From: Phaeosaccion multiseriatum | Lineage: Eukaryota > Ochrophyta, other classes | Assembly (NCBI GenBank): GCA_965112735.1 | Contig: OZ218960.1 | Coordinates: forward strand, 930,001 to 994,000 | Direction of reading: 5' to 3' | DNA length: 64,000 nucleotides | In this document: positions 1-10,926 of the stretch, one piece after another | How the letters are laid out: the number at the start of each line of letters is the position of its first letter | How positions within the stretch are numbered: position 1 is the stretch's first letter | Position numbers and translations under genes: made by a program | The notes under the pieces: generated by a model | Database searches by the model: none | Told to the model about the DNA's origin: nothing | The model's input: only the letters and a program-made list of their open reading frames with translations

Positions 1-541
1 AGCAGAGCACAGGGAAGCTTCGGAAGAGGGATGAGAAGATGGTGGGGGAGAAAGGCGGGGAGCGAGGAGGAGAGGAGGGCAGAGCAGAGCAGAGAAGAGG
101 AGACTAGACAAAGAGGAAGGGGACTGAAGAGGAAAGCACATCCCGTCCTTCCCTTACATGGCGGCCCCTCTCCTAAAGTCGCGGTACGCTCCGAGGCAGA
201 TCCAGCGCAGAGTGGCAATGTAGAGAGAGGCGTCACTTCAGAGCGGCAAGGTGGAGAGAGGGGGACAAAGGTGGGTTGGTTGGTTGGGCTCGAGTGCCGT
301 CGTCTGTTGTTTTTTCTACGCAGTCCGATTGATCCCTGGCCACACAGGTAAGCGCGTTGGTCATACGAAAGACGCGAATCTTGGCGCTGGGAGCGGGAGG
401 CCGCAGCCAAAACAAAAACACCACCGTACAACTGCTCGCTCCTTGACCTGCTTGGACCGCTGGCTCCCTCAGATTTAGTGTGATGGGGATAGGACGAACC
501 TGGCGTTGAAAGGGGTCGGCTGAGGGCTACGTCGACCGAGA
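1..541. other. Upstream region of helicase gene, possible 5' UTR intron
   Basis: No supported coding region. The first 150 bases are purine-rich. A good donor (ACAG then GTAAGC, intron from 348) and an acceptor (CCCTCAG ending at 472) could delimit a 125-bp intron in the 5' UTR of the helicase gene that starts at 542 or 593. This is inferred from splice signals only; transcript data would decide. Confidence 0.35.
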
Positions 542-1519
542 ATGGAGGCCTTGGAGACACGAGGAGCGGCGGGCGCCACAATCAATGCATCAATGCTGCG
601 GTGGCCTGCTCTTCTTCTCGGAGTGAGCCAGGCCCTACTTCTACTTCCCGGCCTTTCCACCATCGTTGCTGGTACTACAGCAGCAGCAGCAGCAGCAGCG
701 ACAGGAGGAGGAGATAGACACCACATGTTGCACCCTCCCTCGGGATGTTCACTGAGAAGACAGAGGTCCCTGGCATTCTCCCCATCTTGCCAAAGCCACT
801 CTGGTCATTATGCTGTCCACGCAATACCTCCCTGGAATCGGGCCTTAGGGATTGGAAGCAGCTGGAGCTGTAGCACCAGCAGCCCCACAACAGCAAAAAG
901 GGGGGGGAGGAGAGGGGGGAGCGGCAGCATAGCGATGAGTACTCGGGAGCACGGCGCCTCAGATGGTGCACCCTCTCCCTTGGAGGAGGACATCTACCAC
1001 GGCCTCAACTCCGCGCAGTACCGCGCGGTGTCCGCCCCTGTGGGGCCCCTGCGGGTGGTGGCTGGACCGGGCAGTGGCAAGACACGCGTGCTGACGAAGG
1101 TGGGCACATGTGCTGGGGTGTGTGTGTCTATCCGTGTGTGCGCATGTGCCTCTGTATATGTGAGAGGTAGAGAGGGAGAACGAGGCAGATGGAGAGGCAG
1201 ACACCGAGAGAAGGGGGGGTATACACACACAGAGAGAGAACGGATGAACGAGAGAGAGAGAGAGAGAGAGAGAAGAACAAGAAGAAGAAGCCGAGCTCTG
1301 CACGTGTGGCTCCAGTGTAGACTCAGAAGATCCTCCGTCCGCCCCCACTCGGCCCTCTCTGTGCTTCCCCTCTCTCCCCTTACAGCGCATTGCCCACCTC
1401 ATTCGTAAGGAGGCGTCCCCGCCATGGTCAGTCCTCGCAGTGACCTTCACCAACAAGGCAGCTGCTGAGATGAAAGAGCGGCTTGAGGTCATGCTGGGCG
1501 AAGGTGAGTGTGAGAGGGT

Positions 1520-1557
<38 letters not shown>

Positions 1558-4500
1558 GAGTGCAGAGAGGAGAGAGAGACGAGAGAGAGAGAGGAGAGAG
1601 GGGAGTGCAAAGAGAAGGGAGAGGGGAGAGAGAGGAGGGGGAGCCCTTCGGAGCATTTTAACTTTGGCTGCTGCAGTTGCAAGGATGAGTGTATTGCCCT
1701 TCCGTCTTTGGGTCTTCACATTCTTCAGTGAGATGTTCGGCGATGTATTCCTCTTCTCTTCGTCTTCTCCCCTCACCCTCACCCTCACCCTCACCCTCAT
1801 CCCAAAAGACGAAACGAAGCGCGTGAGTGTGGGAACGTTCCACAGCATGTGCGCTCGTCTTTTGCGAAAGTTCGGAGAAGAACTCGCGCTGATGAGGCCC
1901 GGTCTGTCTGGAGCCTTCACCATCTACGACACAAAGGACACCAAGAAGGTTATTCAGGACCTCCTCAAGCAGGTACGTAAGGGTATGTAAGGAACGGGAC
2001 ACATACGTTAGTAGGTGGAGGAAAGCATGGGTGGGGGCGTGCATGGGGCTGTTGGTGCGGAAGGAAGGAAGGAAGGATGTAAAGGAAGTAAGGAAGTGAT
2101 TTAGGTGTCTCTGTGTGCTTCTACCCCAGTCCCTCGCTCGCTCCTTTTCAGGAAGAAAGGCCTCCCTCCTCTCCCTCCTCTCCCTCCTCTCCCTCCTCTC
2201 CCTCCTCTCCCTCCCCTCCCTCCTCTCCATCCCCTCCTCTCCCTCCCCTCCCTCCTCTCCCTCCCCTCCCCTTCCCTCCCGTCCCTCCGCTTCCCAGCTG
2301 AATTCTGATGTAGAGCCGGCTGCGGTGCTCAAAGATATTAGCAAGCTCAAGAGCAAGGGCCTGTTGCCAGAGGATCTCGATCGTCACTTCGGCAGCAGCA
2401 CCAGCGGGGCGGAGGGGCAGGAGGAGGGGCCAAACTACATCGTTCAGGAGGTGCAGTGCGCATTGCTCAGTTAGTAGCAGTGCCAGTGAGTGTTGATGTG
2501 GGTGTGGGTGTGAGCTCTGGACCCGCGTTCAGCAGGGAGGCAGGCAGGCTGGCAGTGAGCCGGACAGCAGTGGCCGTGTGGACTGTGAGTTATGGGCTGT
2601 CAGCAGGGCGGGGGCGGGGCTGGCGGACAGCTGGCTCACTGCCGCACTGCCTCCCTCCCTCCCTCCCTCCGTCCCTCCCTCCCTCCCTCCCTCCCTCCGT
2701 CCGTCCCTCCGCCCCTCCCTTCCTCCCTCCTTCCCTCCCGTCCCCTCCCTCCCTCCCTCCCTCAGCTGTACCCTCTATACCAGACGAACCTCACCCGCAG
2801 CAACGCCATTGACTTCGACGATCTCATCCTCCTCAGCGGCTCACTCCTCACCAAGAACAAGGCCGTGCTCGATGCTGCTGCCTCCACGTGGAGGCACATC
2901 CTTGTGGACGAGTGGCAGGACACCAACGGGCCGCAGTACGATCTTATCAAGGTTGGGGTGTGTGTATCCATGCGTATATATATAGGGGGCCTCCCCTCCG
3001 TCCCTCCCTCCTCCCCTCCCTCGCCTCAAACATATTCTCTCATGCCTCCCGAGGGAAGGCGCCTCCCCACTCCTACTCACCCGCCCCTCAACACGAACAC
3101 TCATCCCCTCTCTCCCTCCCTCCGTCCCTCCGTCCCTCCCTCCGTCCCTCCCTCCGTCCCTCCCTCCGTCCCTCCCTCCGTCCCTCCCTCCGTCCCTCCC
3201 TCCCTCCCTCCCTCCCTTCCTTCCTCCCTCCCTCCCCCCCTCCCTTCCTTCCTCCCTCCCTCCCTCCCTCCTCCCTCCCTGCCTCCCTCCCTCCCTGCGT
3301 GCCTGCCCATCTACCTACCTACCTACCTACCTACCTACAGCTGTTGGTCACGGCCAGTCACAGCCGCGCCCGTGCCCACTATGACGAGCAGCACAGAGAC
3401 GCTCTCACTGCCCCACTGCACGCCCCCCCCCGGCCCAGCGTGTTTGTGGTGGGGGATGCCGATCAAAGCATTTATGCATTCCGTGGGGCCAACTATCAGA
3501 ATCTGCAAAAGTTCTCGGAAGACTTTCCAGACACGTGAGTAGAGGAGTACGGTTTCACGCTCTCATTTTCCTCTCTTGCCTCTCTTTACTGTCATCTCGC
3601 CCCCCTCTGTCTCTCTCTCTCTCCTTCACCTCTTTTTGCTTAGTTCCCAGTTGCCAGTTCCAGTGCCATGACCATCAGTCTCAGTTTGTTGACCTTGATT
3701 TCCCCTCCCTCCCCTCCCCTACACACACCTACCGTTGTTCTCAGCTGATTCCTTTAAGTCAATGAATGTCCCCTCCCCTCCCCTCCTCTCCCTCCCCATA
3801 CGCCTCTAGAGCGAGCATCTTCCTGGAGGAGAACTACCGTAGTACATCCACCATCACTCAGGTACGAGACAAATCGAAATTCTCCTTCCCTTCAGTTCAG
3901 TTTCAGCTCATTTCAGTTTCAGTCCAACCCTCCCCTCTTCAGTTGGGTACTTACTGTACTTATACCATTGTTCAGACCATCATGGATAAGGTATAAACTG
4001 CACCTGCAACTGCAACTGCAACTGCAACTGCAACTCTCCTCCCTCCCTCCCGCCCCCCAGGCGGCGTCTGCGGTGATCAGAAAGGTGTTGGATCGGGAGC
4101 CCAAGAAGCTCATCGCCATGCAGGGCAAGGGGGTCCCCATCCAAGCACAGAGATACTTTAATGCGGAGCAGGAGGCGAGGGTGCGTGTGTGCGTGTGTGT
4201 ATGTGTGCGTGTGTGCGTGTGTGTGTACGTGAGTGTGTGTGCGTGTGTGCGTGCGTGCGTATGACTTCCGTGAGCAGAGCCTTTTGCCTCCCCCCGTCCT
4301 CTGCTCGCTAGCCTCTACCCCTCTCACCCTCTGTCTTCTGCCCTCTGCCCACTCACTCACTCTCTCTCCCACTCAATCACTCACTCAGTGACTCTCTCAC
4401 TAACTCTCTCACTCCCTCACTCACTCTCTCACTCTCTCACACACCCTCTCACTCTCTCACACACCCTCTCACTCACTCACTCACTCACCCACTTACTCTC

Positions 4501-5217
4501 TCACTTACTCACTCACTCACTAACTCTCTCACTCACTCACTCACTCACTCTCTCACTCACTCACTCACCCACTTACTCTCTCACTCACTCTCTCTCATTC
4601 ACTCACTCCCTCACCCGCTCACTCACTCTCACTCACTCATTCACTCACTCTCTCACTCACTCACTGACTCACCCACTCACTCACTCGCTCACTCCCCCAC
4701 TCTCTCACTCAATTTCTTCACCCCTCACTCACTCTCTCACTCACTCACTCACTCACTCTCTTCCTCACCCCCTCCTCAGAGTGTGTCTCAGCGAGCCTGT
4801 AAGTTGTGGACGTCGGGAGAGGCCCCGCTCAAGGAGATTGCAGTAATGTATCGCACCAACGCACAGGTCAGTCAGGCCAGGTCAGGCCAGGCCAGGCCAG
4901 GGGCCGTGTGTTATGTGTTATGTTACGTGAGGGTCTTATGTTGGGGTTCAGGGTGCGTACATAAGGGTCTTACGTACGGGGTCAAGGGTCGCATGTTACG
5001 TAAGTTATAAGGACTTCATCGGATGAGGAAGGAAGAGGAGGGAAGAGGGAAGAAGGTGGATCGGCCTATCGGAGAAACCCCACATGTCACCACGTGTGAC
5101 CTCAACACACATCACCTCACCTTCCTCACTCACGCACGAACACTCACATGCACACACGCACAACACACACACAAACACACACACACAAACACACCCACAC
5201 ACACACACACACACACA

Positions 5218-5253
<36 letters not shown>

Positions 5254-7731
5254 CATACACACACGCACACAACACCCACACACAGAGTCGAGCGATGGAG
5301 GAGGCCTTCCTGCGTGAAGGTGTGCCCTTCAAAGTGGTGGGGGCGCTGCGATTCTTCGACAGAGCGGAGGTGCAGGACTGCATGGCCTACCTCAGGTGGG
5401 AGATGGCAGTGGATGGCAGTGGATGGGTGGGGAGGGAGGGCAGTGAAGGTGCAGGACTGTATGGCCCTCGATACCTCAGGTGGAGGATGGCAGTGGATGG
5501 GGGGTGGGGTAGGTGACGACGGGAGGTGGCCGTGGGTCGGGGAGAAGAGGAGGAGGAGGGAGTACGTCTCTTTCCCTACGAGACGTCTCTCTCCTTACGC
5601 ACCATCTATCTATGCATTACGTGACGCTTACGTACGCCCCACCACCCCTCCCTCCCCATCCACTGCCATCCCCCTAAGACTCGTGGCCAACCCCAGCGAC
5701 GCGGTGGCCCTACGCCGGGCCATCAACTGCCCTCCCCGAGGCATTGGAAAGAGCACGCTCGATCGTCTGCTGGGCCTCGCAGGGGAGGAGCACGTCGACA
5801 GGTGATACTATGCCCATATGCCTCTGACTGTGCTTCTATTACGTCTGCTCTGCTCTGCTCTGCCTTTATGTCTCTCCTCTGCTCTGCTCTGAGAATACAT
5901 GCTCTTTGGCTCCTGCTCTACCCGTATGCCTCTTCTCTACTCTTCCTTCCTCTTATTTACTCTTATTTACTCTTACATCTCCCCCCTTGCGTAACGACAG
6001 GGGCAGTCCGGCGGAGCACCTTCTTGCCCTGCTCGAGGAGGAGGAACTTTCCTCACTCGAGGCCCTTATCAAGGCCGAGGCCACAGCAGTTGGCGATACA
6101 GGCACAGTCACAGATGGCGACGATGGAGACGACATGGGCTTCTCCGAGCCAGAGAAGGTCCGTCACGTGTGGCGTGTGCGGCATGGTTGGCGTAGATGGG
6201 TGTGAGGATGGAGACTCATGTGCGGCATGGTTGGCGTAGATGGGTGTGAGGAAGGGGACTCATCTCCTTTCATCACGCCCCCCCCCCCCCCACGCCCGCG
6301 GCACCGCCGCCGCCTGCCTGTCTCCTGCCTGCCTGTCTGCCTGTCTGCCTACCTGCCTGCCTGCCCGCCTACTTGCCTACCTCCCTGCCTGCTTGCCCAT
6401 ACACATACACATTTACCTTCCCTTACACCTGCCAATGTACCTGCCCACGTGCCTGCCCATATGCCTGCCCATATGCCTCCCGACCTCCCCAGCCGCAGCC
6501 TCTCAGTTGGCCGTCCTGCTCCTTCGAACGCGTGAGACAACTCCGCCCGGTAGTAGCCTCTGGCCTCACCAAGGCTCAGCAGAAGCGCCTGACCGTGTTC
6601 GCTCAGCTGCTTGCAAGCATGCGAACTGCTGCCTCCGAGCTGGAGGTGGAGCCGCTCATGAAGGCCATTCTGAAAGAGGTGAGAGAGGAAGTGCGGGAGG
6701 GGAGGGAGGGAGGGCAAGGAGAGGGGGAGGAGAGGGGGAGAGAGGGCGAGAGGGAGAGCACGAGGAGAGAAGGAGAGAATCGCGTGGTGAATCAGAGGAG
6801 ACGGAAATAATCAGAGGGGGCACGCGGTGATTAGCGGTCTGGAGTCCTCCTCCTCCTCCTCCTCCTCCTCCTCCTCCTCCTCCTCCTCCTCCTCCTCCTC
6901 CTCCTCCTCCTCCTCCTCCTCCTCCTCCTCCTCCTCTTCCTCCTCCTCCTCCACCTCCTCCTCCTCCTCCTCCTCCTCCTCTGATGTGTGTCGTTGCCCT
7001 TTGATGTCCATCCTGTCCATCTACTACCATCACATATTCTGTCCTCTTCATCCACTGCCATCCCTTATCCTATCCTGTCCTGTCCATCCACTGCCATCCA
7101 TTGCCATCCCTTATCCTATCCTGTCCTGTCCTGTCCTGTCCTGTCCTTCCACTGCCATCCCCTGTCCCATGCGCCATGTACATGTCCTGCTGTCGTTACA
7201 GACTGAGATGCGAGAGCACGTGAGCAAGCAGCGCAAGTCCACCCCCTCCGGCTCCGGTGACGGCTTGGACCGATGGGCAAACATCGAGGAGCTGCTCCGG
7301 AGCTGTGCCAAGTGAGTGAGGATGGCAATGGACGGATGCTCTGGGGATGGCAGTGGATGCTTCTCTGCGGCTCATTTCTCTCCCTTTCTGTCTCCCCTCC
7401 TTCCCTCCCTCCCTCCCTCCCTGCCTCCCTCCCTCCCTCCCTCCCAAGATACTCCAACATGACGTCTGCAGAGGGAGGCTTGCACCGTTTCATGACCGAA
7501 GTGGCTCTCATGTCCGGAGAGATGGAGCAGAGTGGCGAGGAGGTGAGGGAGGGAGAAGGGGGAGGAAGGAAGGAAGGAAGCGAGGGTTTCCGACTCGAGG
7601 AGCACGTGCGGGTGGGGTTCATGCCCCACGGCCCCTCTCTCTCTCTCTCTGTGTGTCTCTCTCTCTGTCTCTCTCTCTCTCTCTCTTTCTTTCTCTCTCT
7701 CTTTCTCTCCCTCTTTCTCTCCCTCTTTCTC

Positions 7732-7783
<52 letters not shown>

Positions 7784-10564
7784 GCTCGCTCGCTCTCGGT
7801 CTCCGCCTCCTCTCCCTTTTTCTCTCTGTCACTCTCTCGCTCTCTATTTCTCTATTTTGTCTTGTTGTTGTTGTCTCTCCCCCTCTCTCTCTGTCGCTCT
7901 CTCTATCCACTGCAAACCCTCTCCCTGGCGCCATTCCTCTCCCCTTTCTGCCCCACCTGCTCATACGAGGCCTGCCTACCCTTGTACCCCTCCTCCCCTT
8001 CCTCCTGTCCTCACTCCCCTCATTTGGACAGGACGGGGCTGTGAACCTCATGACCCTTCACAGCTCCAAAGGTCTCGAGTTCGAGGCGGTGTTCCTCGCT
8101 GGGCTGGAGGAAGGTACACTTCCCATGACCCACAGAGGGGGCAAGAAGAAGGTGGGTAGGTGGGTGGGGAGTATGTTACATGGGTGGGTGGACAGTAAGT
8201 CAATGGGTGCGTGGGTGGGTGGGTGGGTGAAGCTCAGGTGGGGGCTATGACAGATCGGGAGAGAGTGAGAGAGGAGGGAGAGAGAGAGAGAGAAAAAGGT
8301 CTGAACCAACGTCTCTTCACCCCCCACCCCCACCCGCCCCCCCTATAACAACAGGTGGAGCCAGGATGGGAGAGCCCCGAGGAGCTGAGGCAGAAGCAGG
8401 AGGAGGATGCTCAAGTGGAGGAGGAGCGTCGACTCATGTACGTAGGGCTGACGAGGGCCAAGAAGCGGCTCTTCTTGTCATGGAGGGAGAACAAATTGGT
8501 AAGTTTGGGGCTGGGGTGCGGGGTTGGGTGGTAGAGAGGGTAAGGTTGGGTAGGGTAGGATAGGATAAAGTAGGGCAGGGTAGGGTAGGGTGGGGTAGGG
8601 TAGGGTAGGGTAGGGTAGGGTAGGGTAGGGTAGGGTAGGGTAGGGTAGGGTAGGGTAGGGTAGGATAGAGTAGGGTAGGGTAGGGTAGGGTAGGGTAGGG
8701 AAGGGTAGGGTAGGGTAGGGTGGGGTAGGGTAGGGTAGGGTAGGGTAGGGAAGGGTAGGGTAGGGTAGGGAAGGGTAGGAAAGGGTAGGGTAGGGAAGGA
8801 TAGGATAGGATGGGTAGAGTAGGGTAGGATAGGGTAGGGTGGGGTAGGGGTGGGGCAAGGTAATCCAAATCGCCTTAATTCTATACGCCTCCATATCATA
8901 TCTCTCCTGTATTCCTCGAAATGTCCTCTATATGCCTCTTATCTCATCCTGTGTGCCTCCTCAAACAACTTCAAGGTGTTCCCGAAGGACGGAGGCCCAA
9001 GCGTGGAGATTAACCCTGACCCGAGCCGCTTCCTCAGAGACCTTCCCCTGCACCTGCTAGAAGGACACGGACGGGCAGACATCGCCAGCAGCAGCAGCAG
9101 CAGCAGTGGTGAGGACTCTTCCTTCTCATCGAGGGGCAGGGCAAGAGGTGAGAGAGATTGAAGGGAGGGGGGGGGGAGGGAGGGGAAGGGTAGAGGGGAA
9201 GGCAGTGGATGGCAGGGAAGGGAAGGGGAGAAGAGGGGAGGAGAGCTTCTTGTCGCTGCTTGTAAGGGGGTATGTTGTGATATTGGTGGTTGTGGTGTTG
9301 CTACTGCTTCTGCTACTGCCTTGTTTGTGAGCATTGCCCCCCTCTCTCTAATACCTTCAATTCTGAACCCCTCCCCTGCCATCCCCTGCCATCCACTGCC
9401 ATCCACTGCCATGGAAGCAGGGCGGAGCTCGTTCAGCAACGAAGTCCCTTACTGGCAGCAGCAGCAGCAGCGGCGCAAGCAGCAGCAGCAGCAGCAACAG
9501 CAGCAGCGATCGGAGCAGATGCGGCAACGGAAACACAAGCAACCCGTCCTCTCGGAGGCGGAGAAGAGGAGGTGAGGGGAGAGTGTCGTTCGTGACGTTG
9601 TTTTGCCATACGTTGGTGGTCGCATCACCAACTGGCGAAGAACCGCTCGCCGCACATGCCCTTGCAGGCCAAAAGACCTCTCCCCCCCCGCCTTGTGGAT
9701 GGCAGTGGATGGCCCAGCCTTGGGTGATGCGCAATGAAGCCCTGCCCCATCTCTGTGGCATCCATCTCGCGCGCTCTCTCTCCCTCCCTCTCTCCCTCCC
9801 TCTCTCCCTCCCTCTCTCCCTCCATCCCTCCCTCTCTCTCTCCTTCCCTCCCTCTCTCCCTCCCTCCCTCGTCCCTCCCTCCCTCTCTCTCTCCATCCCT
9901 CCCTCCCTCCCTCCCTCCTTCTCTCCCACTGTCCCTCCCTCCCTCTCTCCTTCCCTCCCTCTGTCCCTCCCTCCCTTTCTCCCTCCCTCCCTTTCTCCCT
10001 CCCTCCCTCCCTCTCTCCCTCTGGCCTCTCTTCAGTGAGAGACTAGTGACCCCTGCCCCGCCCCTCTCCTTACCCTGCCACTCGACCCTCCTTCCCTCTC
10101 CGCGACTCTGTCCTCTCCCATGTGCTTCCCGCATGCTCTCTGCCTGTCCTGACACCCCCTTCCCTGGGTCCTGACCCCCCCCCCCCCCTCCTCCACAGAG
10201 CGGAGCTATCAACGACGAAGAGGGGTAGAGAGATTCTTGCCCGCCTAGAGGAGCACGAGGAGGCACACAAACAGGAAGGGCAACAGTTGGTGGTACAGCA
10301 GCAGCAGCCGCCGCAGCCGAAAACTCAGCAAGAGAAGGAAAAGGATCTGTATAGGCAACGGCTGGCCAAGCAACGGGCGGAGCAGCAGCAGGAGGAGAAG
10401 CGAGAGAAGCAGCGGCAGCAGTTAGTGATACAGCAGCAGGAGCAGCGGCAACAGCAGCAGCAGCAGCAGCAGGAGGAGGAGGAGGAGCGTGTCCGATTGG
10501 AGGAACAACAACAACATCTACAAATACAACATCAACAACAACAGCAACAACAACGACGACGACG

Positions 10565-10597
<33 letters not shown>

Positions 10598-10890
10598 GCA
10601 ACAACAACAACAGCAGCAGCAACACGCCCCGGACTCTGCAGAGGAGCCACCGAGAGACGAGCCCAGCTTAGCAGCGGCAGCAGTTGGTGATACAGCCATA
10701 GGGGCCCTTGCTGCTTCTTCGCGGCTGCGATCAAGGCGAGCACTGAGCCGAGTGCCCGGGGGGGGCTTGCCCGTCGCCTTGCCCGAGGAGGGGGAGTGGA
10801 GCGTTTCCTTTCCGCTGGACGAGCGCGAGCACGAGGACCTTCAAGGAGCGGTGGGCCTCGGTCATAGCCTTGACCTTGGCGGGCAGGAGG

Positions 10891-10926
<36 letters not shown>

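Noticed and set aside
4388-4846. Leu/Ser/Thr/His repeat frame resembling a repetitive protein
   Set aside because: Translation of the (CACT)n intron repeat; the true exon 9 begins at 4780 in its own frame and encodes a conserved helicase segment.
6811-7061. Poly-Glu, poly-Arg and poly-Ser frames over the TCC/GGA arrays (also 54067-54339 and 63328-63669)
   Set aside because: Trinucleotide microsatellites inside introns; homopolymer frames on both strands are artefacts.
8520-8850. Chromosome end (telomere)
   Set aside because: Unit is five bases, lies inside an intron, and coding exons of the same gene continue on both sides.
8411-8899. Three overlapping minus-strand Tyr/Pro/Thr/Leu repeat frames
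   Set aside because: Antisense of the (TAGGG)n intronic array, open in all three frames.
10489-10671. Asn/Asp-rich frame opposite the helicase poly-Gln region
   Set aside because: Frame-shifted reading of the CAA/CAG repeat within helicase exon 20, whose own frame is continuous and in phase with both neighbours.
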